A DNA stretch of 64,000 bases from CAYUVH01 sp964448135 (GCA_964448135.1 CAYUVH010000052.1:1-64000); one strand, 5' to 3'; shown: positions 1 through 8,040, numbered from the stretch's first letter. A program made the numbers and translations. Notes: a model not told the origin generated them from the sequence alone.

Positions 1-173
1 GCGGCTACCGCGCTGTTGCTCAGGCCCGAGGCGCACTTGAGTATGATTTTGGCGCGAAAAACCAAGGCGCGATGCTTTCGACCCTGGACCAACTTGCGGA
101 GTTCCTGCAACTGGGACTCCGTCACCTTGAGTTGAAGTTTCAGGCGGCGACCTGGAGAATTGGCTGAAGGCAT
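1..173 (-). mobile_element. IS630-family transposase, N-terminal fragment (cut by window edge)
   Basis: An open frame runs on the minus strand from the ATG at 173-171 to the window edge, giving about 57 residues (starting MPSANSPGRR). The segment ending RAKIILKCASGLSNSAVA matches the N-terminal helix-turn-helix of IS630/Tc1-type transposases, whose usual form is RAxIILxxAxGxSNxxIA. The catalytic DDE region would lie outside the window, so intactness cannot be judged. The element end should lie between 174 and 218, but I could not identify the terminal repeat with only one end visible. Confidence 0.7.
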
Positions 174-218
174 GGCCCACGATAACACCCGCTGACATTT
201 ATGCAAGTTATTTATGAC

Positions 219-812
219 TCAGGAGACTAGCCAAAGCCTCCACACGGATGAAGCGATAGCTGGTGGTAAGTGATAGAGTAAATCGCCACCTTCGTGCATT
301 AGTTCTGCAAGGTGGGGAATAGGAATAGGGCGCGTCTCTTCAGCCGAAGCGTAGACAGAGTGATATCGGTGGAGGCCAAATCTATAAGGCACTGCTTTGC
401 CGTCAGCACCGATAATCGGTTTACCTTTGACGTTATTTATCGCGAAGTCCGCTGCGAGCGGCTTCCAACTCGGGCTGAATAACTTGGCAGGCTCTCGGGA
501 TAATCCGGGACCGGCCCAAAGTAACTTGGACCTCGGTGGCATTATGGGCAGCTTCGGCATCGCCGAATAGACCATTGGAATGCGCCATTGAAGTAGAACG
601 CACTCGACTGGGCAGAATTCATCAACAAGCCGCTCAAAACGGGATCGTAGTTTTTCAATATTGTGCTGCCACTGTCGACCGGCTTTCGCTTTTATTGGGA
701 CATACCATGGAAGGACCCTCATTTCGTAGTCCTCCCGATAGGGGGTTCCAGCTTTAATGTTTGTGCCGTCCTCAAACCTATTCCGGAAATTATCTAAAGG
801 GGGAGTGTTCAT
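219..812 (-). CDS. hypothetical protein, 197 aa, beside IS630 element
   Basis: The open frame encodes 197 residues starting MNTPPLDNFRNRF. No family was recognised, and there is no signal peptide, membrane segment or familiar catalytic motif. The protein is proline- and tryptophan-rich, with a tract near residues 88-120 (PIMPPRSKLLWAGPGLS) and a C-terminus ending WRLWLVS. Its base composition is more AT-rich than the genes that follow, and its stop codon lies only 46 bp from the transposase start. Both facts suggest accessory DNA, perhaps cargo of or a target of the insertion sequence. No other reading frame here is more plausible, but it could be a decayed gene. Confidence 0.5.
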   Translation of the reverse strand: MNTPPLDNFRNRFEDGTNIKAGTPYREDYEMRVLPWYVPIKAKAGRQWQHNIEKLRSRFERLVDEFCPVECVLLQWRIPMVYSAMPKLPIMPPRSKLLWAGPGLSREPAKLFSPSWKPLAADFAINNVKGKPIIGADGKAVPYRFGLHRYHSVYASAEETRPIPIPHLAELMHEGGDLLYHLPPAIASSVWRLWLVS

Positions 813-1031
813 GCCGATTGAAGCCCTATCGCTTTCTTAAGTTGCTGCAGAGATGACCTTTTCGTGTTACCGATTGAAAACTGCGTGCTTGTGCCACCCA
901 TAATCTTAACAGAGACAAGATGCCGAAGCGAAGGGCTGAGGCAAAGGTTAAATGCTTCCAGGACCCCGTTCGACCACAGGCGTAGCATGGATCGGGCCTA
1001 CAGCCCTCGGAATGAAATGTTGAGGATTTTA

Positions 1032-1050
1032 CCCAGCCCGTTGGGCTGGG
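1032..1050. repeat. short perfect hairpin (REP-like)
   Basis: CCCAGCCC at 1032-1039 and GGGCTGGG at 1043-1050 form a perfect 8-bp stem around a GTT loop. There is no following T-run, so it is more likely an interspersed palindromic repeat than a terminator. Confidence 0.45.
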
Positions 1051-1158
1051 CTGGTATGGGACGGGCCGTTGGCCCTGAGGGCGGAGGCAGGGTTGCGGAG
1101 AAGGTGGCGGGCGGTGGTGAAATCGCACATTTCGGATTTGAGCTTTCAAATCGCGAGA

Positions 1159-1186
1159 TTGACACGGTCCGTGCATGAAATAATCT
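1159..1186 (+). promoter_or_regulatory. sigma70-type promoter upstream of amidohydrolase
   Basis: TTGACA at 1159-1164 is a perfect -35 box and TAATCT at 1181-1186 is a good -10 box, with a 16-bp spacer. Transcription would begin near 1193, leaving a leader of about 150 nt before the amidohydrolase start at 1342. This is the best sigma70 match I found in the window. Confidence 0.55.
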
Positions 1187-1341
1187 GCCGGTCCTCCACC
1201 CACCCGGGCGCGCCGTTGGGTTGCTTGGGACGGAGGAGATGGCGGCAAAATGTAAGTGTTCGGTCGGTGCCTTCTGGCTGGTCGCGCGTCATGGGACGCG
1301 AGGGACGAAGGTCGGAGGGTGGAGCGAACACGGGTCAATTA

Positions 1342-3195
1342 ATGTTTATGGGCAATTCAACCAGTTCGGTACTTCTCCGAAAAATTTCATCTTACTCCTT
1401 TCACCTGCGGGCGGCGATTGGGCTGCTGGCGCTGGGCTTCGCCCTGCCGTCGACGGCCGCGACGCTGGACACGACGCGCAGGATTTTCGTGGCGAAGAAG
1501 ATCATCACGATGGATGAGGCGAAGCCGACGGCCACGGCGGTGGCGGTGCAGTCCGGCAAGATCATCTCCGTGGGCACGCTCTCCAATGTGGTGGCGGATA
1601 TGCGCAAGCTTCCGTATGTGCTGAACACCACCTATTCAAACGCGGTGATCGTGCCGGGGTTCGTCGAGGCGCACAGCCATCTCCAGGGCTACGGGCTTTA
1701 TTCCAGCCTTCCGTATATCGGTTACTTCGACCGCAAATCCCCGGCCGGCGTGTTGCAAAAGGGCGTGACCAATTTCGCCGCCGTCATCAGCGCATTGAAA
1801 AACCTGGCCCAAAAGCAGCGGACGAGACTGGACGGCTCGCGTGCGCCGGTCGTGGCGTTCGGGCTGGACCCGATCTTCTTCCCGACGGAGATTCCGGGCC
1901 GCCGGATCACGCGGCAAATTCTCGACGAGGTCTCGACCAACACGCCCATTTTTCTGCCGCTGCTGAGCGGCCACGTCGTGGCTTGCAACACGCGCATGCT
2001 CCAACTCGTCATGGCCGAGACCAACTGGCCCGCGATCAAGGACACCGTGGGCGTGATCAAGGATACGAACGGCGTGCCCACGGGCGAATTGGACGAGGTG
2101 GCGGCGGACATCGTGGCGTTTGCGGCGCTGCAAAAGGCCGATCCCCTGTTCTTCCTGAGCCGCGGGTTCAGTTCGCTGAGCGACGGGGCCAAGCTGGCCC
2201 AGCGCAATGGCGTGACGACGGCGACGGACCTCGCCTTTGGCGCGGAGCCCAAAACCTCGGAGCTGGCGGCCCGCGCCATTTACCAGGTGGCCACCTATGC
2301 CGACGAATTTCCCTTGCGCGTGGTGCTGGGATATTTTGCCGATCAATTGATCGCCAATTGGGGCACGAATGCCGTGAAGCACCTGCGGGTGACGCGCGGC
2401 CTGGACACGCCGAAGCTCATCACCGGTCCCGTGAAAATCATCACGGACGGTTCGATTCAGGGCTACACCGCCGAATTGGAGCCGCCGGGCTATTGGGACG
2501 TCGAAGATCCTAATCCCATGTGGAACGTGGATCCCGGCCTGCCGCTCTACAACCTCTGCCTGCCTTTCTGGAAAGCCGATTTCCAAATCGCCGTGCACGT
2601 CAACGGCGACGAAGCCACCCGGCAGATGCTCGACGTCCTCGAGGCATTGCAACAGGATTTTCCGAAAACCGATCATCGCTTTAGCCTCCAGCACAACCAG
2701 GTTTCGCATCCGGAATACTTCACGAAGATGGCGCAGTTGGGCGCGACGGTGAACCTGTTCTGCAATCACCTCTACTACTACGGCGACCAGCACTATGCCA
2801 TCACGCTGGGCACCAACCGCGCGAACCTGATGGATTCGCCCGCCATGGCGAAGGCCGCAGGCGTGCCCTTCTCGCTCCACTCGGACGCGCCGGTGACGCC
2901 GATGGCCCCGCTCTTCGCGATGTGGTGCGCCGTGAACCGCCAGACGGCGAGCGGCCGCGTGCTGGATGACCCGAACAACTCGCAGAAGATAAGCGTGCAG
3001 GATGCGTTGCAGGCCGTGACGCTCGGCGGCGCCTACCTGCTCAAGCTGGAAAAGAAAATCGGCAGTATCACCGTGGGCAAAAACGCGGATTTCGCGGTGC
3101 TGGGCCAGGATCCGTACGCGGTGGACCCGATGGCGATCAAGGATATCCCGGTGAAGGCGACCGTGCTCGGCGGGAAGGTATTCCCGGTGAAGTGA
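1342..3195 (+). CDS. secreted amidohydrolase, YtcJ-like
   Basis: A 617-aa metal-dependent hydrolase of the amidohydrolase_3 (YtcJ-like) family, predicted to hydrolyse amide or imide bonds; the substrate is unknown. After a hydrophobic export signal (about residues 14-35, ending PSTAAT) come the family landmarks: VPGFVEAHSHLQG with metal ligands His111 and His113, ITDGSIQGYTAE, AVHVNGDE with His419, LQHNQ with His451, and LHSDAP with Asp515. The C-terminal GKNADFAVL strand is the usual composite beta-sandwich end. The frame is open upstream to 1069, but the upstream part is Arg-rich non-protein-like sequence. ATG 1342 or 1348 places the signal peptide at the N-terminus. A strong promoter-like sequence lies about 155 bp upstream. 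Confidence 0.85.
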   Translation: MFMGNSTSSVLLRKISSYSFHLRAAIGLLALGFALPSTAATLDTTRRIFVAKKIITMDEAKPTATAVAVQSGKIISVGTLSNVVADMRKLPYVLNTTYSNAVIVPGFVEAHSHLQGYGLYSSLPYIGYFDRKSPAGVLQKGVTNFAAVISALKNLAQKQRTRLDGSRAPVVAFGLDPIFFPTEIPGRRITRQILDEVSTNTPIFLPLLSGHVVACNTRMLQLVMAETNWPAIKDTVGVIKDTNGVPTGELDEVAADIVAFAALQKADPLFFLSRGFSSLSDGAKLAQRNGVTTATDLAFGAEPKTSELAARAIYQVATYADEFPLRVVLGYFADQLIANWGTNAVKHLRVTRGLDTPKLITGPVKIITDGSIQGYTAELEPPGYWDVEDPNPMWNVDPGLPLYNLCLPFWKADFQIAVHVNGDEATRQMLDVLEALQQDFPKTDHRFSLQHNQVSHPEYFTKMAQLGATVNLFCNHLYYYGDQHYAITLGTNRANLMDSPAMAKAAGVPFSLHSDAPVTPMAPLFAMWCAVNRQTASGRVLDDPNNSQKISVQDALQAVTLGGAYLLKLEKKIGSITVGKNADFAVLGQDPYAVDPMAIKDIPVKATVLGGKVFPVK

Positions 3196-3241
3196 CGGGG
3201 CGATGCCCGGTCTTTGCGTGGTACCGGGCAGGGTTTTCGTA

Positions 3242-3261
3242 GCCCCGAAAGGATTCGGGGC
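3242..3261. repeat. REP hairpin, CCCCGAA family, copy 1
   Basis: GCCCCGAA at 3242-3249 and TTCGGGGC at 3254-3261 form a perfect 8-bp stem with a 4-nt AGGA loop. A sister copy lies at 4169-4188, so the two bracket the DUF1080 gene. Confidence 0.55.
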
Positions 3262-3327
3262 GGACGCGCAAAACGCTACCGCTCACCTAACGCGCTAAAG
3301 CCGTAACGATTCAGTTGGGGGGAAAAG

Positions 3328-3461
3328 CCCCCCTCACCCCGACCCTCTCCCAAAGGAGAGGGAGAGCGATTGAACGGTCTGGGTCGAAGCCACCTTTTAG
3401 TAATGTCGTCCGGCACGAGCCGTCGGAAGGAATGAGCCTCGTTACCTCGGCTGCTACGGAG
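3328..3461 (+). repeat. composite interspersed element, copy A
   Basis: The element starts with CCCCCTCACCCC and ACCCTCTCCC, followed at once by the inverted GGAGAGGG. It has a GCGATTG block at 3366-3372 and ends in a GAGCCTCGTTACCTCGGCTG block from 3434. The same blocks occur in the same order on the minus strand at 60562-60399. I read this as one dispersed non-coding repeat rather than as a terminator. Confidence 0.55.
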
Positions 3462-3529
3462 TGATGGTGCGTACGCGCTTTTCCGGAATCGTTCCGGCTA
3501 AAGCGGGGACACCGAACCGGGCATAGGGA

Positions 3530-4156
3530 TCAATCCAGCGACTTGATCCGCAGATTGCGGAACTCGACTTTCATTTTGAGGCCGGGGTGGATTTGGACGC
3601 CGATGGGGGCGGCGGCGGGGAAGTTGGTGTTTTTGTATTGGACGACTTGCTGGCCGTTGAGCCAGACGGTGAAGGTGTCGCCCCTGGCTTCGAGCCGATA
3701 CTGGTTCCAATCGTCCGGCTTGAAGATTTTCTCGAACCCTTTGGCCTGGCCGGCCTCGGGATATTTTTCCTTGGAGCCGGTATAGAAGGAACAGGTCATG
3801 TCCTTTTTGAGGCTGCGGGAAATGCCCATTTGCATTTGCAGCTCGGGTTTGCGGAAGACGATGCCGCTGTCAATTTCAACGCTCCAACGCGTCTCGCATT
3901 CGATGACGAAGTCGCGGTAGGAGGCCTTGGTCCACAGCATGTCGCCCTTCAGCTTCGAATCGTTTTCGCCGACGAGGACGCCGTTCACGACCTTCCAAAA
4001 CCGGTTCGTTTCGGCGCCCTGCCAGGCGGAGAGGTTGGTGTCGGTGAGGAGAGATTTCCAGCCGGCGGATTCGTCGGCGGCGCGGGTGGCGAAACCGGCG
4101 AAGGCGAGCGTGAGCATCAATGAGGCGAGGAGGAATTGATTTCGGAGGTGCTGCAT
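3530..4156 (-). CDS. secreted DUF1080 (3-keto-disaccharide hydrolase-like) protein
   Basis: A 208-aa protein with a signal peptide (residues 1-27, ending ATRAAD) followed by one DUF1080 / 3-keto-disaccharide hydrolase domain, a concanavalin-like beta-sandwich. Family signatures are GWKSLLTDTNLSAWQG at the start, FVIECETRWSVEIDSGIVFR in the middle, and WNQYRLEARGDTFTVWLNGQ with IGVQIH near the end. The length is typical of single-domain members. Such proteins are very abundant in Verrucomicrobiota and Planctomycetota and are thought to act on oxidised sugars made by Gfo/Idh/MocA enzymes, two of which lie at 56-58 kb. There is no obvious operon partner. Small REP hairpins lie on both sides. Confidence 0.85.
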   Translation of the reverse strand: MQHLRNQFLLASLMLTLAFAGFATRAADESAGWKSLLTDTNLSAWQGAETNRFWKVVNGVLVGENDSKLKGDMLWTKASYRDFVIECETRWSVEIDSGIVFRKPELQMQMGISRSLKKDMTCSFYTGSKEKYPEAGQAKGFEKIFKPDDWNQYRLEARGDTFTVWLNGQQVVQYKNTNFPAAAPIGVQIHPGLKMKVEFRNLRIKSLD

Positions 4157-4168
4157 CGGCGAAGGCTA

Positions 4169-4188
4169 ACCCCGAAAGCGTTCGGGGT
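4169..4188. repeat. REP hairpin, CCCCGAA family, copy 2
   Basis: ACCCCGAA at 4169-4176 and TTCGGGGT at 4181-4188 form a perfect 8-bp stem with an AGCG loop. It has the same core and loop length as the copy at 3242-3261, and lies 12 bp upstream of the DUF1080 start. Confidence 0.5.
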
Positions 4189-4277
4189 GAAGGCTGAACG
4201 CAGAAAGTTCCAGGCCGCCGATTGAAGGCCATCGTTGACGGAGGAAGTGCTTTTGCCTATTGGACAGGGACAAGCCT

Positions 4278-4670
4278 ATGAACACCAACAGCAACAATTC
4301 CCGCAGCACGCCGGAGCGGCTCCTCGAATCCATTGTGAATGGACTGAATACGGGCAACCTGGACGCCCTGCTCACACTTTACGAGCCGGGCGCCCGTTTC
4401 GCGACGCAGCCGGGAATGCTCTCCCAGGGCGAGGGCGGCATCCGGGAGGCGCTGGCCGGCTTTATCGGGATGAAAGGCAAACTGGATCTCAAAGTAACGC
4501 GGGTCCTCGAGGCGGGCGGCCTGGCCCTGGTCATCGGAGTGTGGACGTTTGCCGGAACCGGGCCAAACGGTGAACCCCTCAAGCTCGCTTCCAAGTCGGC
4601 GGATGTCCTGCGGCGTCAGCCCGATGGTTCGTGGCGGTTCGTGATTGATAATCCCTGGGGGACGGATTGA
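4278..4670 (+). CDS. SnoaL-like / NTF2-fold protein
   Basis: A 130-aa cytoplasmic protein with the NTF2-like (SnoaL/ketosteroid-isomerase) pattern: an N-terminal helix with ERLLESIVNGLNTGNLDALLTLYEPGARF, then G-I-R-E-A-L, and a C-terminal strand ending PDGSWRFVIDNPW. Members include isomerases and many uncharacterised stress or ligand-binding proteins, so no substrate can be named. The ATG at 4278 was chosen because AGGGA lies 7 nt upstream. An in-frame TTG at 4260 would add six residues. The gene faces the beta-propeller gene across a hairpin at 4701-4731. Confidence 0.7.
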   Translation: MNTNSNNSRSTPERLLESIVNGLNTGNLDALLTLYEPGARFATQPGMLSQGEGGIREALAGFIGMKGKLDLKVTRVLEAGGLALVIGVWTFAGTGPNGEPLKLASKSADVLRRQPDGSWRFVIDNPWGTD

Positions 4671-4700
4671 CCATCCGCTTCGGGAAGGGTTGCCCATGAG

Positions 4701-4731
4701 GGGCCCCGCGAGCTTTCGCGAGCCGGGGCCC
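4701..4731. terminator. GC-rich hairpin between convergent genes
   Basis: GGGCCCC and its complement flank an inner palindrome (GCGA...TCGC) just after the SnoaL-like stop and just before the stop of the minus-strand beta-propeller gene. There is no long T-run, so it may be a bidirectional terminator or a repeat. Confidence 0.4.
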
Positions 4732-4741
4732 GTGGGCCCGA

Positions 4742-5803
4742 TCAAGGTTTGAACAGGCGGTAGAAGGTATTCGTGCGCGAAGAGGGAGTCAGCGTCAAGG
4801 TGTTCGTCCCGTTCAGCGTGGTCGGAGGCGTGGTATTCGTCCGCCACGTTCCGGTGGCGACATTGGTCCCATAGAGGAGCAGGTAGCCGGGCAAATCCAG
4901 CCACGTGAGCGATACCTGACTGCCGGTTTTGGCGATCGAGAGAATCGGCCGCGTGGGAATCTGGAACGCGAAGGAATCCAGGGAATTCAAGGATGCGCCC
5001 AGGTCGGTCACGGCGCCGGTGGGCGGATCGATGGTCACGATGTGCGTGGGCGGCGGGGAGCCGGGCCCGACATTGAGCCCGTAGAGCACGCCGTTTTCGT
5101 TGTAGGACAACGCGCCGTAAGCACCGGTGCCCGCCGGTTTATCGGGATTCGTAATCAGTGAGAACGCACCCGTTCCAAGATCGTAAGTCCCATAGCGGCT
5201 GGGCGTGGGGCTGCCGTAAAAGACGCCTGATGAACTGATCGCGAGTCCGCCGCCGGAAGTGGAAGTGAGCCCGGTGGATCCGATCACGGTGGCCTGACCG
5301 GTGGCCAGGTTGATGGAGTAAAGTTGCGGACCGCCCACCGATCCGATGCCATAGAGGATGCCGGTGTTTGGATCGAACTCGATATCCGCCATCGTGGCGG
5401 GAGTGCCCACATTGCCCACATTGAAGGGGCCTACGGGAGTGACGAGCCCGGTGCCAGGATTGATCGTCACCAACTTCGCGGCCGAGGCCGGCACGGAGTT
5501 ACCCGTCGAGCCATAGAGCACGCCGGTGAATGGATGAAACGCCAGGCCGGTCATAGGATAATTCTGGGCGGAGGAATCGTTGAGCGGGCCCACATCCTGA
5601 ATCATCGCGCCATTGGCCGGGTCGATGATGTAAAGCTCGCCGGCCGCGCCCGCCGCCGAGGCGGCATAAAGCGCCGACGCCGCGTGGGCCGGCGTGGCGA
5701 GGCTCAGCGCGCCGGCCAACCCGAGTAGGACCGCCAATTGTTTCCGGCGAATCGTGCCACGAAAAAAGGATCCCGCTTGACCGATCAAAAGGAGCTTATC
5801 CAT
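4742..5803 (-). CDS. secreted beta-propeller-like protein with C-terminal FYRL domain
   Basis: A 353-aa protein with an export signal ending ATPAHAA (about residue 42). The body is built of repeated blades such as GELYIIDPANGAM, GVLYGSTGNS, GILYGIGSVGG, GVFYGSP and GVLYGLNVG, each pairing a (V/I)LYG strand with a following N-x-x-T-G turn. This is the pattern of NHL/WD40-like or DUF4394-type propellers. The last about 65 residues (VSLTW...TNTFYRLF) form the C-terminal domain seen on many secreted verrucomicrobial proteins. A cell-surface or secreted role is likely, without evident enzyme residues. The start at 5803 lies very close to a promoter-like sequence. Confidence 0.65.
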   Translation of the reverse strand: MDKLLLIGQAGSFFRGTIRRKQLAVLLGLAGALSLATPAHAASALYAASAAGAAGELYIIDPANGAMIQDVGPLNDSSAQNYPMTGLAFHPFTGVLYGSTGNSVPASAAKLVTINPGTGLVTPVGPFNVGNVGTPATMADIEFDPNTGILYGIGSVGGPQLYSINLATGQATVIGSTGLTSTSGGGLAISSSGVFYGSPTPSRYGTYDLGTGAFSLITNPDKPAGTGAYGALSYNENGVLYGLNVGPGSPPPTHIVTIDPPTGAVTDLGASLNSLDSFAFQIPTRPILSIAKTGSQVSLTWLDLPGYLLLYGTNVATGTWRTNTTPPTTLNGTNTLTLTPSSRTNTFYRLFKP

Positions 5804-5812
5804 GGGATTAGT

Positions 5813-5841
5813 TTTTTATTCACTCTTCACGCGGTCGTCAA
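5813..5841 (-). promoter_or_regulatory. sigma70-like promoter of the beta-propeller gene
   Basis: On the minus strand TTGACG (5841-5836) is followed after 17 bp by TAAAAA (5818-5813). The predicted start site is only a few nucleotides before the ATG at 5803, which would give a nearly leaderless mRNA. Confidence 0.35.
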
Positions 5842-5917
5842 GACTTTTTATTTGATCTTTGTATTTGATCCATCTTCGCTGCCGGGATGGGAAGTGTGGG
5901 GCCACCCGAAGCTTGGT

Positions 5918-5943
5918 GTCCATGGGGTAAACACCCCATGGAC
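5918..5943. repeat. perfect 11-bp inverted repeat
   Basis: GTCCATGGGGT (5918-5928) and ACCCCATGGAC (5933-5943) are exact complements around an AAAC loop. There is no T-run on either side. It could be an operator, a REP element or part of the transcript end of the TlpA-like gene. Confidence 0.45.
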
Positions 5944-6149
5944 GGCGCGGAGTGCTTCGTGAAAAAATCGGGCAGTGAGCGCGGGTCTGGCTCGGCGCAT
6001 GAGCGACGCACTGGCTTGCGGGGCTCAGGTGTTCGACCCGGCCCGCGCTTGACTATTCCGAACTTCGCAAAGTAAACCGGCCAAACCACGCGACCATATT
6101 GAACCCTACAAATGTTGGAGCCGCTGGTAAGGTGGAGACGGGAACTGCT

Positions 6150-7577
6150 TCACTGCCGGGTTACTTCCAGGATTTCGACGGGACGCCTGGTAAGGGTAAG
6201 ATCGAGCCCGAGGCGCTCTTTGGCGGCGGCGATGACGAGAGCAGGGTCGGCAAGGAACTGCTCGGCATCGGGTTTGGCGAGCTCGAGCTTTAAGCGCTTC
6301 ATGTCTTCCAAAGACTGGCCCTCACGCAGCTCGGCGGGGAGGTCGGCGATCCAGTCACCATCGGGATTCTTTTCGATTACCTCCCACACGCGACGATCCA
6401 GCATGCGCAGGCGTTCGGCTTCGGACAGGCGCCATTTCATGTCCACGGCGAACCGGCCGTCGAGATGGGTTTCATCGAGGACGGGTTTGCCGAGGGTGTC
6501 TTCGAGAAAATCCGCGACGGTGGTGACGCTGCACGCCTTGAAACTGAACCCGCCGATCTTGCCCCCGCCCCCGCCCTTCTCCGTGGTGGGGCGAAAGCCG
6601 GGCGCGTTGGTGGCGATCTGAGTCATCACATACACGTCCATTTCCCGGGTGGTCCGTTTCACGGCAAGGCCGAAGTTCGTGCGAAGCGCGCTGCTGAACC
6701 GGCTCTGAAGTTCATTGCTGTAGCCGGGCGGAACGCTGAGCGTGAAATCGTAGTAGCCCGCCGGCAGTTTGCCGTTCCCCACCGTCCGCACGGAGCTTTT
6801 GCCAAACACAAATTGCAGCGCCGATTCGACCGTCGCCTTTTCACCGGTCCAACGACTGTAATCCGGATTGTGCGACCAGCAGCAGATCGGCCCGTGGAAA
6901 TTTTTGGGCATGGGATGCTCGCGGATTACCATCTCGTAAAGCGGGCGGCCTCCCGCGGCGACCGTATCGTTCGCCTCCAAGGCCGGCGCCTGGGAAGAGT
7001 AAACGGGCGCTTCGGGCAGCGAACATTTCTTTCCGCCCAGGACTTCGTCCAGGTGCCGCGCTTCGATGTCCTTGGGATGCGCGATGGCGGCGATCTTCCC
7101 CTGCGCATCCACGATGACCGCGTGGGGAATGCCCATCACATGAAACCCGGTCTTGAGCGACTCGTAATCATCCAGGCCGACCCAGCTCTTCATCGGATGG
7201 CTTTTCAGGAAGAGCCGGACGACGTCTTCATTTTCGGAAGTAACGGAAAGAAAAACCACGGGCTGGTCTTTGAACTTATCGGCCAGTTCGTTCAAGTGCG
7301 GGATGGCCCGGACACACGGACCGCACCAGGTGGCCCAGAATTCCAGGACCACGACTTTGCCTTTGAGTTTGGGCCAGGAGATGTCGGCAGCGGGCGGACC
7401 ATGGAGGGTGCCGGACAGTTTTAGTTCGGGTGGTGCGGAGCCGATCTTCGGGCCATCCGGATCGGCGATGGCAAATAAACGCGCGGGCAGCAGGCCGCAC
7501 GTCGTGATGAGAATGGTGAACAGGACCAGGCTTTTGTGTTTCAAGGCGATGATTTGACAAACGGGCAGCGAAATCAT
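6150..7577 (-). CDS. TlpA-like thioredoxin fused to TIGR03435 domain
   Basis: About 475 aa. An N-terminal membrane anchor or signal (residues about 15-38) leads into a TlpA/ResA-type thioredoxin domain (about 45-185) with the redox motif WCGPC near residue 85 and the cis-proline loop GIPHAVIVD. The C-terminal half (about 215-475) matches the TIGR03435 soil-associated domain: YDFTLSVPPG, the block GFSFKACSVTTVADFLEDTLGKPVLDET near 345, and the ending LDLTLTRRPVEILEV. The thioredoxin part should act in the periplasm; the role of TIGR03435 is unknown. GTG at 7580 or ATG at 7577 are equivalent starts. No cytochrome-assembly genes are nearby, so the thiol substrate is unclear. Confidence 0.75.
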   Translation of the reverse strand: MISLPVCQIIALKHKSLVLFTILITTCGLLPARLFAIADPDGPKIGSAPPELKLSGTLHGPPAADISWPKLKGKVVVLEFWATWCGPCVRAIPHLNELADKFKDQPVVFLSVTSENEDVVRLFLKSHPMKSWVGLDDYESLKTGFHVMGIPHAVIVDAQGKIAAIAHPKDIEARHLDEVLGGKKCSLPEAPVYSSQAPALEANDTVAAGGRPLYEMVIREHPMPKNFHGPICCWSHNPDYSRWTGEKATVESALQFVFGKSSVRTVGNGKLPAGYYDFTLSVPPGYSNELQSRFSSALRTNFGLAVKRTTREMDVYVMTQIATNAPGFRPTTEKGGGGGKIGGFSFKACSVTTVADFLEDTLGKPVLDETHLDGRFAVDMKWRLSEAERLRMLDRRVWEVIEKNPDGDWIADLPAELREGQSLEDMKRLKLELAKPDAEQFLADPALVIAAAKERLGLDLTLTRRPVEILEVTRQ

Positions 7578-7623
7578 CACGATGGGGTGTGGGTGTTTGC
7601 CTAATCGCGCGGGTTACTTGTCA

Positions 7624-8040
7624 ATGAGTGCAGACATGCCCATTTCAATCGAATCCCCCGGAGGAGCAGGATGCGCGGTCGAGTTTCCGGAGGAACAGGT
7701 CACGGTGGACTTGGAACTGAGCCAGGTGCGCCCGGGCGTTTTCCAAATCAAGAGTGTGCCGGCATTCGTGGAAGCAGCGGAATTCGGAGATATCATCGAA
7801 GCCGAGCCCAAGCCGAACGGCGGCCTGCGATTTGTGCGCGTGGTGGAAAAAGGCGGCTGGCGCACTTACGATCTTTTGGTTTCGAGGGAGAAAATCGAGT
7901 CGGAAGAAATTCGGGTCATTCAGGAGCGGGTGATGGCGATGGGCGGTCACTGGGAGCGGGTCTTCGGCGGGGTGTTGTTTTTCTGTCTCCCCGCGGGGAC
8001 GGAGTATGATCCGACGGATGAGGTGCGGGGTGAGGACTAG
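7624..8040 (+). CDS. DUF4265-like protein
   Basis: About 138 aa, cytoplasmic, without signal or membrane segment. The segment FQIKSVPAFVEAAEFGDIIEAEPKPNG followed by LRFVRVVEKGGWRTYDLLV resembles DUF4265 proteins, which have the pattern YxxPFxxxxxxxGDxV then a GGxxT strand. The C-terminal helix (IQERVMAMGGHWERV) and GGVLFFCLP strand also fit. Function is unknown. ATG 7624 (or 7636) is preferred over the upstream 7582 start, which would overlap the promoter space of the divergent thioredoxin gene. It converges with the response regulator. Confidence 0.55.
   Translation: MSADMPISIESPGGAGCAVEFPEEQVTVDLELSQVRPGVFQIKSVPAFVEAAEFGDIIEAEPKPNGGLRFVRVVEKGGWRTYDLLVSREKIESEEIRVIQERVMAMGGHWERVFGGVLFFCLPAGTEYDPTDEVRGED

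Larger units (their letters stand above)
813..1341. other. gene-free accessory stretch with repeat debris
   Basis: No convincing gene is present. The overlapping frames here are basic, Pro/Arg-rich and lack recognisable domains. The stretch contains a perfect 8-bp hairpin at 1032-1050 and a sigma70-like promoter at 1159-1186 that faces the amidohydrolase. Its position between an insertion sequence and a chromosomal enzyme gene suggests mobile-element or interspersed-repeat remnants. Confidence 0.5.
3196..3529. other. intergenic stretch made of palindromic repeats
   Basis: No gene is visible. The space holds a REP hairpin at 3242-3261 and a composite element at 3328-3461 whose relative lies at 60399-60562. 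It separates the convergent amidohydrolase and DUF1080 genes. Confidence 0.6.
5804..6149. other. intergenic region with promoter-like site and perfect hairpin
   Basis: No gene was seen. It holds a putative minus-strand promoter (5813-5841), a direct repeat of GATCAAATA (minus strand, about 5854-5875) and a perfect 11-bp inverted repeat at 5918-5943. It lies between the start of the propeller gene and the stop of the TlpA-TIGR03435 gene. Confidence 0.5.

Noticed and set aside
826..1338. 170-aa minus-strand frame
   Set aside because: It is Arg/Pro/Ser-rich, overlaps a REP hairpin and the promoter region of the amidohydrolase gene, and shows no domain.
1069..1341. N-terminal extension of the amidohydrolase frame
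   Set aside because: It is Arg-rich and covers the promoter-like boxes. The signal peptide starts only after 1342.
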